From Larix kaempferi (taxonomy: Eukaryota; Streptophyta; Pinopsida; Pinales; Pinaceae), in the NCBI GenBank assembly GCA_027924585.1, contig BSBM01000307.1:12546001-12610000 (forward strand): DNA of 64,000 nt. The letters run 5' to 3'. This document shows positions 33,881 through 46,388 of this stretch, piece after piece. Under the pieces are notes generated by a model. It saw nothing but the letters and a program-made list of their open reading frames with translations, did no database searches and was not told where the DNA came from. Within the stretch, counting starts at the first letter, position 1. Each line of letters starts with the position of its first letter. A program made the position numbers and the translations under genes.

Positions 33881-36192
33881 ATCAAAAATTTCAGAGTTAC
33901 ACCAGAAACAATCAGGTACATATTTCTGTCAAAACAGAATTATTTTTTGGTACCTTAATTCATGGCTTCCGGAATTTAGGGCTTTGAAGAAAGTTGGAAT
34001 TTTTGTAATCGGAGACCACGGCTGGATGCTACTCATCAAAATAGAAATTTAGAGACCAAGATCAGAATTTTTGGTTGGGAAGAAGGCCGGGCTTGATTAG
34101 ACCCTAGTTTGGGACTTTGATCAGAAAAGTGGAAAATTAGGGCTTCTGTAAAAATGGGAATTTTTGAAATCTGTGACCACGGCTGGAAGCTCCTCAGAAA
34201 AATAGAAGCTTAGAGCTTTGGATCAAACATTTTTATTGGGAAGAAGAGTGGGATTCATCAAACCCCAGTTCAGGGTCACGTCCAGTGAATCCAGAAGTTT
34301 CAAAAGCAAAATTGAGGAGTGAAACTTTGCAGTTTTCAATTTCTGAATATACCAACTTGATCAGCTCATCAAGGCACATATTTCTATCCTGTCAGAAGTT
34401 TGAAATTCAAAGTTTGAATTTTTGGGGTTTCTCTGACAAACCCATATCCAGCTCAAGGTCCAGTTCTTGCAAATCAAGTGGATTGGGTTAATCCTAGAAG
34501 AAGATGGATTGATCACCTGCATAAGTGAAGAAGTTCCTGTCTCAGAGGGAGATGAGGATAAGGCCTTACATAAGAAGATTACAAGCGATCTCGACAGGTA
34601 TGACTCATCGAGGTATGTTTCGATATTTGTCCATAATTAAGTTTATGGTATGTTTGTCTTCATGTTATTACGGTTAGTACAATTTTGATTTTAGATTTGT
34701 TGTATCACCTTAACAAAATTATGAATGCATGATAGAAGATATTCATTGGTTAGGGTGTTGACACTTATGATTGTACTAATGCATTATGGTGTTGTATGAG
34801 GTTTATGTTGTCTACTAACATGAAAGGTACACCAAGAAAGATAGATCATGTTCTGGTCCAAGAACATATGATCATGATAACATGAGGACAAAGATTCATC
34901 CATTGTCATGGATCTCATAGAAGATCCATTTACGAGGTATGTATAACTTGGTTTTGTAATAGTTAACCTATGAGATATACAGGTTACTAGCACAAGTCAT
35001 TGAAGAAGAACAAGAAGACATCATGTGAGTATGTTAGACATAAATAGCTAGCATGCTAATCCAGGTATGTTTTTCCTATATCAAGATAGAATCCTACCTT
35101 GTGTTAGGATCTTATACTGTTGTTGATAATGATTATTCATGAAGTCATAGGTTTGAATAATCATGATTGTATGCATATTATGTTTCTTACCATAATTGAT
35201 GATATGACTAACCAGAAGAATCATGATGGTATAGGTTTGAATAATCACAGGTTTTATGCATTTTATATCTCTTATCTTGATTGATGATTCAACTAACCTG
35301 AAGAGTCATAGGCTTGAGTAATTACAGGTTTAGACATGTTATGTTTCTTATGATTTGACTAACCATAAGAATCCTTGAATGCTAATGCTTATTATTTCTG
35401 TTTGAAATGATCATGACTATACATGCTTGAGATTATTGTGTTTTTAATAGTATATTAATGAATGTATGATTTTATATGAGATCACAAGGATAACACAATC
35501 ATGATACTAATAAGCATGCATAGGAACCAAGGATGAATATGAGTTCAAGAACAGGTAATCCAGGAAACAAAGATCAAGAGGGAGCACACTCCAATTGTTC
35601 CTGCAAAGAAAGCAAAGGAGCACACTTCAGTAGCTTCTGCAAGGAGCATATATTCAGAGGGAGTTGAACATCTTTCTACAAAGGTGTAGAAGAAGCTACT
35701 TCAGATTATGACTCCAGTATCTCCCGCAAAGAAGCAAAGACTCAGAGGGAGTCCACCCAATGAACAAACAAAGATAAGTATTTTAATTATCATTTCTTAC
35801 ATATGTGTTTGTTTAATTAAAATTGTTCAATGATGTATCTGCTCATGTTCCTAGACTTAGGATATGTATTGTGCATATTAGAATAGTTGCATTAATGAAC
35901 AGTATACTACTAATATACATGGGTAAGTGGCCTATGGCACTGTACAACATTCCATTGCTACTTATCTAGAATGAAACCTCTTTGCTGACATGTTGGGAGT
36001 TGTGCACACTCTTAACAATGTTCTGGTAGAGATTGGAAGGCATCTAGAAAGTTACGGAATATGGATAAATGTTGTATTGAAGCATTGGCTAAGATAATTG
36101 CATGACTGTATGACATATTTATTTAAGTGTAAGAATTTGTTCTGAAAACTATGAGATGTTTTCTAATCATGCAATTTAACTTGTTGTGTAGG
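33881..36192 (+). pseudogene. Element F vestigial gag and spacer
   Basis: Little is readable. A short segment near 34500-34600 (VPVSEGDEDKALHKK) resembles copia gag. Donor-like GGTATGT appears at about 34612, 34937 and 35064, and an acceptor-like TTGTGTAG at 36192. An 80-base unit beginning GGTTTGAATAATCA occurs about three times at 35150-35383. A K/R/P-rich stretch near 35560-35770 may come from the integrase-RT hinge. Confidence in any gene here is low. Confidence 0.45.
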
Positions 36193-37579
36193 AAAGATCG
36201 TATGCCATCTCCTACAAAAGAAGAACTACAACATTTGTTCAGCAACAAATTATCTATTGAAGATATTGAAGTTCCCAGGATCTGGGATGAAGAAATAGAA
36301 TGCCATGATCCGTCGATCATGAAGAATGATGTTTGGGTTGCAGTCCCAAGACGTAAAGGGAAGTTCGTTATGACTTCCAAATAGAACTATCAAATCAAGC
36401 ATGTTGCAGATGGCAGCATTGAGAAATACAAAAGTGATGAAATAGAAGATGCACCAGATGCATTTCAAGACAGCATGGTGTATTCATATATGTGTGCAGA
36501 ACTTGATATGGTAGGATAGACAACTTTCTATCCAGTTTGGGCTTTACCAAGAGTAAAGCGGATTCCAACCTCTACTACAAGGTTGAGGAAGACAATCCAG
36601 TGATACTATTTTTGTATGCGAATAACCTGTTTGTTACAGGTGAAGATAGATTGATTTTCGACATGCAGCGGAAGCTTACTGCCGAGTTCGAGGTGAAGAA
36701 CTTGGGGATGATACACTACTTGTTTTTGGCATGGAGGTGTGGCAGAATGCAGGTGGGATCTTCCTTGGTCAAGGGAAGTACACAGTAGATATCCTGAAGA
36801 GATTTGGGATGATGGATTGCAAGGCCATGGCCACACCTATGGCATCGAATCTGAAGCTTCCTTGTGATGCTTCATCTGAGCCAGTTGATCTTTCTATGTA
36901 TCGTCAGATGATTGGGTCCTTGATGTACCTGACGAACACGAGACCAGACATTTGCTTTGCTGTGAACACATTGAGCCAGTTCTTGACGGATCCGAGGAGT
37001 GTTCACCTGGTTGCTGTAAAGCATGTTCTGAGGTACCTGAAGGGTACAATGGATTATTGGCTCAGGTATGAGGCGAATCAAAAGTTTAACCTGCAGGGTT
37101 ATGTTGATTCAGATTGGGCTGGCAGTGCTACAGACAGGAAGAGCACATCTGGGTGTTGCTTTAGTATGGGATCAGGTGTGATCTCTTGGTTTAGCAGGAA
37201 GCAGTCCTGTGTAGCACTGAGTACAGCTGAGGCAGAGTATGTTGCCGCCTGTTCAGCTAGTTGTGAGGCAGTATGGCTGCGGAAGCTACTGTCTGAGTTA
37301 TTTGATCTCCCGTTGGATGCTACTGGTATCTTCTGTGATAACCAGAGTTGTGTGAAGCTATTCGAGAACCCAGTGTTTCATGACAGGTCGAAACACATAG
37401 AGATCAAATATCAATATATCAGGGATATGGTGCAGAGAGGAGCTGTGAAGCTCCTGTATGTTGCGACGGACGAGCAGATTGCAGATGTGCTGACGAAGCC
37501 ACTAGGCAGAGTGAAGTTTGAGTACTTCAGAGAGAGGCTTGGCATTCTTCAGATCGAGGACACTTCGAGGAAGAAGTGA
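36193..37579 (+). pseudogene. Element F reverse transcriptase remnant and RNase H
   Basis: The RT N-terminus (36204-36384) is short and followed by a deletion, so the central palm with the DVKTAF block is missing. RT resumes near 36537; the active site reads LYANNLFVTGE where YVDDLF is expected, losing both aspartates. From 36731 an 849-base open frame gives the RT thumb and a full copia RNase H: the DSDWAGSATDRKSTSGCC block, STAEAEYVA, and DNQSCVKL, ending with TDEQIADVLTKPLG. This RNase H frame has no stop. Confidence 0.9.
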
Positions 37580-37800
37580 TGGACACATTTGCTGAAGCCA
37601 TTCCATGCATGTTGGAAGGAGGATCCTTCACATGGCTGTGGATGTAAGCGCTGGATGATGAGCATCAGGATGATGTTCTAGTTTCTGCTTGATATGATCA
37701 GTTGGATCATTTTATGTATGTGTATATGCATCATGTTGGATGCTGGATATGATCGGATGGATCATGTGTATGTATTTTGTATGAACGCATCATGTTGGAT

Positions 37801-38162
37801 GCTGATGGATACATTGTGTGGATCATGTATCTTTGTATGATCAGGTAGATCATGTATGCTGACGGATACATTGTGTGGATCATGTATCTATTTATGTATC
37901 AGGTGGATACTTGGATGATCGTGGATGACGAGCTTCTCCAGATGACATGCAGCAGGATGTTGCAGTGATGATGATCAGGCAGATCATGTATGTTGATGGA
38001 TACATTGTGTGGATCATGTATCTTTGTATGATCAGGTAGATCATGTATGCCGATGGATACATTGTGTGGATCATGTATCTATGTATACTTGGATGATCGT
38101 GGATGACGAGCTTCTCCATATGACATGCAGCAGGATGTTGCAGTGATGATGATCAGGATGAT
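37801..38162 (+). repeat. Direct duplication of about 180 bp after element F RNase H
   Basis: Two copies of a unit including GGATACATTGTGTGGATCATG (itself twice per copy) and GATGACGAGCTTCTCCA (once per copy), the first from 37801 and the second from about 37990. Related GATCATGTATG phrases extend left to about 37680. Confidence 0.8.
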
Positions 38163-38235
38163 CATGTGTACATCAGGATGATGTTTGATGAGTATCAGAT
38201 GATACTTTATGGCTGTGGATCAGGTTGTGCAGGAA

Positions 38236-38795
38236 AGCATGTAATTTGTGCCCTGGGAGATTTGCAGATGGTCTTTCGAGGTTTTGCCTATGGCATGTAA
38301 TTCGGTGCCCTGGGACATCTGGCAAATGCTCTTGCGAGGTTTTGCTTGGGAGGACATGTAATTTGTGCCCTGGGAGATCTGCAGATAGTCTTTCGAGGTT
38401 TTGCCTATGGCATGTAATTCGGTGCCCTGGGATATCTGGCAGATGCTCTTGCGAGGTTTTGTCCTATGGCATGTAATTTGCTCCTGGGAGATCTGGACAG
38501 GATGAAAAAGGCCTCAGATGCTTCAGCCAGGTTTTGCCATGACCACATGTAATTTGCTCCTGGGAGATCTGGACAGGATGAAAAAGGCCTCAGATGCTTC
38601 AGCCAGGTTTTGTGGTGGACCACATGTAATGTGCTCCTGGGAGATCCGACAGGTAGAGCTGTGTGCTCGTAATAGCCTTGGATGCTTCAGCCAGGTTTTG
38701 TGGTGAGATCACATGTAATGTGCTCCTGGGAGATCCTACAGGTAGAGCTGTGTGCTCGTAATAGCCTGGGATGCTGCAGCCAGGTTTTGTGACGC
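38236..38795 (+). repeat. Tandem array of 60-90 bp units in element F 3' region
   Basis: Eight copies sharing CATGTAATTTG, CTGGGAGATC and a terminal CAGGTTTTG or GAGGTTTTG. They form two subfamilies: the first four (38236-38460) alternate two variants, and the last four (38467-38795) add TCAGCCAGG. It lies in the untranslated 3' region between RNase H and the 3' LTR. Confidence 0.85.
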
Positions 38796-39037
38796 ACGTA
38801 ATAAGTCCTGAGGATTCCACAGTATGGCCAGTGATGATGAAGACCTGCAGGTGGTGGGCCTACATCCAGTATGAAAAAGGACTGGCTCTGTAGAACTTCC
38901 TATGACGAGTAGATTCAGAGATTGATTGAGATAGAAGCAGCAGTGACGATGATGATGACTCGATGACGATTATCCAGTGACGATGATCTAGAGAAGATGA
39001 CTTGTGCTAGAAGAACTGTGCTGAGAAATACCTTCCT

Positions 39038-39698
39038 AGTTAAGAGGGAGTGTTGATGTATATGTAACTTCGGAATGTATTTCACATATATGTATATTGT
39101 ATTCCTATAGAGATGTTATTATTCCTCTATACGGAAGTGTCGTCATTTATATTGTAAGTGTCGTAACTTATATTTGATGGGTTATTAGACCACCTTGTTT
39201 GGGGTCGGCCCTATATAAGTCATGTGGGTCGAAGGGTTATTAGACCACCCTATTGGGGGTCGGCCATGTGGGTCAAAGGGTTATTAGACCACCCTATTGG
39301 GGGTCGGCCCACTCAGCATTATGTTATGTGGTTAAGTTCGAGCCGACATGAGTTAGGTAAAAAGGCAAGTCAAGTCAAGTATAAATAGAGTGCGGGAGGC
39401 ACTCTATTTGCTCATTCACTTCTCACACATGCTCTCAAGGAGGTGAGGCGCACTTATGGAGGAGGAGGATCTACTGCTAGGTTATGTATATCTCTTGGTT
39501 GGTTGTATCATTGCTCTATCTATCTCTGAGGAAGTTATTGGGGTTTTTCACCTTTATGGTTTTCCCCAAGTAAATCTTTGTGTCTCTTGTGTGCTTGCAT
39601 TATTGTCTCCATGATTGATATGCTGTAGATATGCTGTACATGTTGTTCTCTCAGTTAAGATCCTAGATCATATTGAAGTAAATTCAGAAAATTTAACA
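39038..39698 (+). repeat. Element F polypurine tract and 3' LTR
   Basis: AGTTAAGAGGGAG at 39038-39050, then the LTR at 39051-39698, with TATAAATA at 39380-39387 and the same three promoter-proximal repeats (39179-39312). Confidence 0.95.
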
Positions 39699-39703
39699 CT
39701 ACC

Positions 39704-41221
39704 ATTCTGATCACTACACCCATCCCAGTAGCTGGAATACCTATTCCCACTCCATCATTGACTCACACTACTCTTGGCGGTGCAGGACCGTCACATATCA
39801 CGTTCGTCCCTACACTTGGGGGAAACCTCCCAAACCCTGCCCCTACACTTGGGGGCATTGGCCCCAACATGGTCCAACCTACTAGCATTGGCCCCAACAT
39901 GGTCCAACCTACTAGTTTGCCATTCATGGCTAGCCTCAACCTTCCTGACCTAGCTAGACTAACTAACGATCCTATCAGACACGACCCTGCGTGGCCTCAC
40001 ATGCCCACCAAGCTCCCCTATGACATCCCTAAGTTTGAGGGAAAGGCAGGTGAGGACCCCAGAACCATATTATATCCTTCCATCTATGGTGTTCCTCCAA
40101 CTCCATAGTGGACGACTTTGTCCGCCTCCGTCTGTTACAGCGCACCTTCACTGGCTCTGCAGCTAAGTGGTACATCGAGCAACCCCATGGGACCCATGCC
40201 ACCTTTACTTCCCTTGCGTCGACCTTCCTGCAGTTCTTTCAGTTACCTGTCCGCTATGACGCGGGAGTTGAGATCCTATTGTCTTGCAGACAAAACACGG
40301 CTACCCAATTCACTGACCACATTCATGAGTGGCGTCGATGCCGCAGCCTCTGCAAAATCAAGTTAGACGACCGTATCTTCTTAGATTGGTTTCTAAAATC
40401 CCTCCTTCCTGTCATTGCCAAGGATGTGGCATCCAAATGACCCCAGTCTGAAGAAGAGGCCATCCTCAAAGCCCAGCAATTGACCTCATTTACGCCCAGT
40501 CGGTTTATCTCTATACCATCATACCTGACACCCCTCGCGGCGATTCCTCCCAACACGATGCACCGGGGGAATCCCATGCCGCAGACGGTATCATTGGCCG
40601 TGTTACCTCGCATCCCCAACCCTTTTCCATAGCACGTCCTAGCCCTGGCCCCGACCTTTCATGGGCTACATGTCAATCCGGAGCAACCAATTCGTATGCT
40701 CCTGTGACTCATCACCACCATTCTCACGGACCCTCATGTCCACCTCAGTTCTTTGGACATGCGTCCCTTGCTTATGCTTCCCCGGTCACACCTCAGCCGT
40801 ATTACCATCCATAGGCTACCTCAGCTCCTGTGTCCTCGCAAGCCCAACCTGCTTATTACTCACCACAGGCGGCCCCTGCGGCAAACCCACAACCCGTTCC
40901 GCAGATGTATCAGCAAACCCACAAGGTTCAGCACCTGTGCATCCTCCACCTACTTATTATCCACCGCAGCCTGCTCCCGCACCTGCACAACCCCAGAACC
41001 CCCCTGCTTCCCAAGGGCAAGTCTATGCCCAACAAAATCTGCAGCAGAACTAAAACAACCAGCGCCAACCGGGCCAACAAAATCGTGGCAAAGGCTGTAA
41101 CCGTGGGAACAACCCCCCTCCCGACCAAGGTGGTCAACCTCCTAATCCACCAGATAACAATAACGCGGCACCTGCCAACCAAATCCCTGATCGACCACCC
41201 AAGTAGGCCAAAAATCCTAAT
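39704..41221 (+). pseudogene. Element C gag, main part
   Basis: Continues the gag frame across F. The conserved retrotransposon gag core (RLRLLQRTFTGSAAKWYIE) is readable from 40108 in the next frame; a one-base frameshift near 40055-40060 separates it from the N-terminal part. A TGA at 40438 interrupts where Arg is plausible. After about 40660 a Pro/Gln/Ala-rich spacer (40830-41050) leads to the zinc knuckle in the following feature, with another frame change. Confidence 0.8.
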
Positions 41222-42961
41222 TTGCAAACAAACCATCCTTGTTCTATTTGCGGGGTCTATGGCCACTACACACATGCTTGCCCACATTTGGAGCGAGCTA
41301 GGCAACTTTGGGTTGATGATGCCCATCGCAAAGGGCATGCGGCTCCTCAAGCACCGCCCAACCCCCCACCCCCTCCGCAGCAACCTTTGGTGCTGCAAAA
41401 CCCCTTACCAACCCAAGGTGTAGTGAATGCTCAACCATTGGCTCCCCCTCACGGCAATGTGCCACCATAACAACAAATCACTTATGCCGCTCCTGATCAA
41501 CCCATGTTTGACTTAGGTACTCACCACTTGTTGATGATGTCGTCCGTTGATGTCAACCTCCAAACCCGTCGGAACCAATATGGCTCCACCCCTGAAGCCC
41601 CTCCCATCGACAAAAATACTAATGCTCATCCCACTGATCAGACATTACGTATACCTCTGGCTCCACTCGATGGCACCTCCAAAGCACCTCGTTTCCCACT
41701 TCGTCGTATCAACAATAACCCCAATGCTCGCGCTGCGTCAAATTACAACATTGTAGATGACTTAGCCCAATCTCCCGTGGCCATGTCTACGTTAGAAGTC
41801 TTAAAAAACTATCATTCACAGCGCAAGACTTTGCTCTCCGCCATTGGTGTTATTGACCCAAATGATTCACAACTGATGGCATTCGATTTGGACCAGTCCG
41901 AACCACGCCTGCCTTCCACTTTAGCATTCCAAGTTTCTGTTTCCGTTAGGAATCTTGTCATCCATCGATGCATCATCGATGAAGGTGCCTCTACATGCGT
42001 TATGTCCACATTCATTTGGCAGAAGTTGGGATCCCCTACTCTCCAGCAGTCCACCACTGCGTTGCGAGCCTATGACGGCCGTTCGGCTCAACCCCAAGGT
42101 CTATTAGCTAACGTCCCCGTCCAGCTGGCTGGTAAAACCGTTCTCATTGACATAGAGGTCATGAATGCCCAACTTGATTATAACCTCTTACTTGGCCGCA
42201 ACTACATGTATGCCATGCGGGCAGTTGACTCATCCATTTTTCGTACCATGATGTTCCCCCATGACGGACGCATGGTCAATGTCGACCAACTCACCTATTA
42301 CGATCCAAATGGCCCCGCTGCACCCGGAAATGTTCTCCCCATTGTTGAACTACCTGTTAGTGGTGCCGCTACCTCGTTTGTTTCCTTCGTGGCACCTGGA
42401 GTTTACTCAGACACGCCGATGACTTCCACATTCCAATCCATTCCTCCCCTGTCACCCGCAACTGAAGTCTCTGACCTTTGTACTCTTTCCCACAATACAC
42501 AAACACCCAATAATCAACCGCCCTTGTTACCTAAACCACCATTGGTACCTAGTCACATTGGTGTTACACCCATCCACACAATCCCCTTCCTAATCCCTCC
42601 CTCAGGAGTAGTAAGCACCCTGGTTATGGCTACCCTCAGCCTCCCTGAGTTAACCTTAGGATTACCCATGTGGTATCTTTCGCCTCCCGTTCCCCCGCCG
42701 ACACCAAATGTCATCCTCCAACCGGTGCAACCCATTGTCACTACTAGTCAACCACCTCCCGGGGTCGCTACCCCTTCGTCATCTACGAATCCCCCTCCTC
42801 TTATCAAGCCCACTGGGGGCAGAGGCCCACAACCATACACTGCTGTACCCCCTCCCAAGATAGTTAAACCCCCTCCTGTGTTTCGTGCTCCCCCCAAATG
42901 CTCGTTGTGTGATGAGTTAGGCCATCCAACTCATCAATGTCCACAATTACCTGTGTTATAG
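41222..42961 (+). pseudogene. Element C zinc knuckle, protease and second zinc knuckle
   Basis: Knuckle 1 CSICGVYGHYTHAC is at about 41240-41281. After a TAA at 41468 the frame continues through a conserved NYNIVDDLAQSPVAMS block to the protease active site IIDEGAST near 41970, with LDYNLLLGRN near 42172. A 600-base Pro/Thr-rich linker ends in knuckle 2, CSLCDELGHPTHQC, near 42898-42940. The active-site motif reads DEG, as in element B. The stop at 42959 is TAG and the downstream frame is the same. Confidence 0.85.
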
Positions 42962-42967
42962 GAACAC

Positions 42968-45166
42968 ATGCAAATGCTTGACGATGACCCCAACATCCCG
43001 GTTGTCGAACTCGACCCAACCCCCAAGCCTCATGATAAATCACTGCGTACCAACCACCCTTGTGCCATATGCGGTATTTACGGCCACTACTCACATCACT
43101 GTCTTGATATCCCAGATTACAGAGCAGCTCTCTACGAGATGAATAATTTGGACCTTGAGATGGCACCCCCCACAATTGAGGAGATCCACCCCCCAGTATC
43201 ATCCCCATCCGGAGAGATTAATACCATTTATATGATCTCTTCGACTACCACTCCCTCGTCAACCGATTTGACAACTCAAACTTTTTGCAATGATGAGGAG
43301 ATTCTCGAGGCTCTCACTACCTCGGATTATCCCTGGGATGACATGCACCATCGTTCTTGTTTCCTCCCAGAAGAATCCTCCTCTACCACAGCTACCCAAC
43401 TCGCGATTGAGTCCAAAGATTTCCTTCCCACTAAAGTTGACTGGTTTAAGGATCCTATTCCTGCTCCTGATGCCTTTGAGGAAGGTAACATGGCCAACAT
43501 CTCACCCGTCATCCACATCGATATCTCTGACCCACCTGGTGCTCTTGAAATCATTACCTTAGGAGCCTCCTGCTGTGAGCATGAGATTGGAGAATACAAA
43601 AAACTTTTCCAAGAATTTCATGATGTCTTTTCCTGGTCCTATACTGAAATGCCTAGTCTTGACCCCGCCATTATAGAACACCACATTGACACATGGCCTG
43701 ATGTACCACCCGTTCGTCAGAAACAACGCCCCATTCATCCTTCAAAACTCGCTGCTATTAAGGCAGAAGTTGAGAAACTTCACAAAGCCGGATTCATTTA
43801 TCCTATTGCTTATACCACCTGGGTTTCAAACCCCGTTCCCGTTAACAAAAAGCAAGGCACCATTAGAGTATGCACTGAATTCCATGATTTAAACCGAGCT
43901 TGTCCCAAAGACAACTTCCCCACGCCATTTATTGACCAACTCATCGATGCGTGTGCGGGGCATGAAGTCTTCTCTTTCATGGACGGTTTTTCCAGATACA
44001 ACCAGATTTAGATCCGTAAGGAGGATCAGTACAAGACTGCCTTTACCACCCCATGGGGCACCTTTCCCTATCGCGTCATGCCTTTCGGCCTCAAAAATGC
44101 TGGCACCACCTTCTAGCGGGCCATGACCTATTGCTTTCACAACTTGGTCCATATCTTGCTCGTCTATCTTGATGACCTTACAGCTCGTTCTCAGAAACGA
44201 CCCGACCACCTTAACGACCTCGGGCAAGTTTTTCTGCGTTGTCGCAAATATCAAATCCGCTTGAACCCACACAAGTGTGTCTTTTGCATTCCTGCAGGCC
44301 GGTTGTTGGGTTTCATTGTTTCCCAGAAAGGAATTGCTGTCGATCCCCTGAAAGTCCAAGCCATCCTAGACCTTCCCTCTCCTCGTTCGCTCCGGCAGCT
44401 CCAGAGTCTGCAGGGGCGATCTAATTTCCTTCGCCGCTTCATTCCTGATTACGCCACTAAAGTTCATGGTTTCTTACGTCTGCTTCGTACCCACATACCC
44501 TTTGTTTGGGATGAGAAAGCATAAGCTGTGTTCGAATCCCTCAAGAAAGCTCTCACACAAGCCCCTTTGATCTCCCCTCTGAATTTCTCTCAGGACTTCA
44601 TCCTTTACGTCTCGGCATCCGAACATGCCGTGTCTGGAGTCTTTGTTCAAGAAGACGCCTCTCACCAAGAGCATGTCATTTATTACATCAGCCAGACCTT
44701 ATCTGGACCACCCCTACGTTACCCATACGAGGAGAGACTAGCCCTAGCTGTGGTCTTTTCCGTCCAAAAATTGCGACACTACATTTTACTTAGTCATACC
44801 ACAGTCGTCGTCGACTCCAACCCCATGGTCTATCTCCTAAACCGGTGGCTCCTGCAAGGTTGTGTTGCTAAATGGGTCATTATCCTCCAAGAATATGACC
44901 TCACTTTTCGAACCCCTAAGATCACTAAAGCCTTCGCGCTTGCCCAGCTCATCATTGATCTCCCCTCCCTTCTATTGTCCCCACAAATCTCCGATGAGTT
45001 ACTCGACAATCACTTGTTCACCATCTCGTCTGATGACCCATGGTACGGTGATATTTTGTTATACATGCGCACGCAGAAGTTCATACCCAACATCAATCAT
45101 GATGAACGTCATCGTATCCGTCACCAGGCCTCTCGATATCTCCTCTTAGGCGATGTCCTTTACTGA
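42968..45166 (+). pseudogene. Element C third zinc knuckle, reverse transcriptase and RNase H
   Basis: Knuckle 3 CAICGIYGHYSHHC is near 43060-43101. RT starts near 43560 (FHDVFSWSYTEM), with [42 protein letters not shown] and the active site YLDD near 44168. RNase H from about 44590 is degenerate: the first catalytic Asp is replaced (FILYVSASEHAV) and the final DALSR-type Asp is missing (AFALAQLI), while YEERLALA and VVVDSNP remain. In-frame stops at about 44009, 44115 and 44522 are TAG, TAG and TAA at expected Gln positions. Confidence 0.9.
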
Positions 45167-46285
45167 CGCGGGGTTGACACCATTCTCCATTGTTGACTCA
45201 CACACGAGGAAGTCGAACACGTCCTCAATGACTGTCATAGCGGTGCCTACAGCGGCCATTTCTCTGGGATGGCCACTACCCAAAAGGTTGTCTGCACTGG
45301 ATACTTCTAGCCCACACTCTTTACTGACTGCACCACTGCGGTCAAACATTGCCATAATTGCCAACTTTTTGTCCCCAAGGCCCAGACACCACCTACTCCG
45401 TTACACCCAGTCATCATCATTGGTCCCTTTTGTAAGTGGGCCATCGACTTCATGGAGTGTAAACCCCCATCTGCCAAGAGCCATAAATACATCATTGTCG
45501 CTGTCGATTACTTCACCAAATGGGCCGAAGCCATGCCCACTTTCAATTGTATTGCTGACACCGCTGCCCGTTTCTTTTTTAACCACGTTATCACTCAATT
45601 CGGGGTTCCCAAACAGTTGGTCTCAGACCATGGTTCACACTTCGAAGAATCCGTTTGGCGCGAGTTATCCACCCTTCTCAAGTTCGAACATCAGTATTCC
45701 TCTGCTTACTACCCCCAAGGGAATGGTCAAGTCGAGGCCATTAACAAGATTCTCAAAACCATCCTTCAACGCTCTGTTGACCGCCATAAGTCCAATTGGC
45801 ACCACATGTTGTTCCCTTCCTTATGGGCTTACCGTGCCTCCACCAAGACCGCCACTGGTTTTACCCCGTTTCATTTAGTTCACAGTGTAGAGTCTGTCCT
45901 CCCCTTCGAGTGTCAGATACCTGCCTTACACATCGCCGTCGAGCTTCTCCCCGATACCTCCCCACTTGAGCAACATCTGCTATCCCTAAAACAAGCTGAT
46001 GAAGACCATCGTGCCACTCTCTAGACCATCGAAGCCGCCAAGAACTGCTCCAAGGCTGGTTATGACAAACATATACACCCTCAAACTTTCCATGAAGGGG
46101 ACCTTGTCCTCGCCTATGACCAAGCCCATGACAAAATTGGTAAAGGGAAGTTTGAATCCATGTGGCAAGGCCCTTACATCGTGCAGACCTGCCTTGACAA
46201 CGGGGCATACATTTTAACTGACTCAGAAGGTCGCCCTTTGCGCAACCCTTGTAATGGGTTGTATCTTAAACGCTTTTATCCCTAA
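45167..46285 (+). pseudogene. Element C integrase
   Basis: Zinc region with HSGAYSGHFSG and HCHNCQ near 45235-45365, core with D in AVDYFTKW, D in VSDHGSH and E in GQVEAINK, and a C-terminal domain ending LYLKRFYP with TAA at 46283-46285. Four stops interrupt (about 45164, 45195, 45307, 46022), all explainable by C-to-T or G-to-A change. No chromodomain. The extra RNase H ORF starts 103 bases downstream. Confidence 0.9.
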
Positions 46286-46388
46286 ATCACCCGCGGCCCC
46301 ATTGGTCCGTATTGTACAGTTTGCCCTCTTTTTGTTTTTCACATTTTTTACCACAATCTTACATTCATCATTTTTTGCATGATCACAG

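Larger units (their letters stand above)
32311..39698 (+). mobile_element. Element F: young, defective Ty1/copia retrotransposon
   Basis: LTRs 32311-32958 and 39051-39698, each 648 bases; I see only about three substitutions between them. TSD CTACC (32306-32310 and 39699-39703), PBS at 32959, polypurine tract before 39051. Inside, only RT C-terminus and RNase H are well preserved (36193-37579). Gag is vestigial and protease and integrase are absent. The rest is repeats. It must have moved with proteins supplied by another copia element. Confidence 0.95.

Noticed and set aside
38236-38795. CRISPR or satellite array
   Set aside because: Located inside a single copia element with unequal unit lengths; it is an element-internal repeat.
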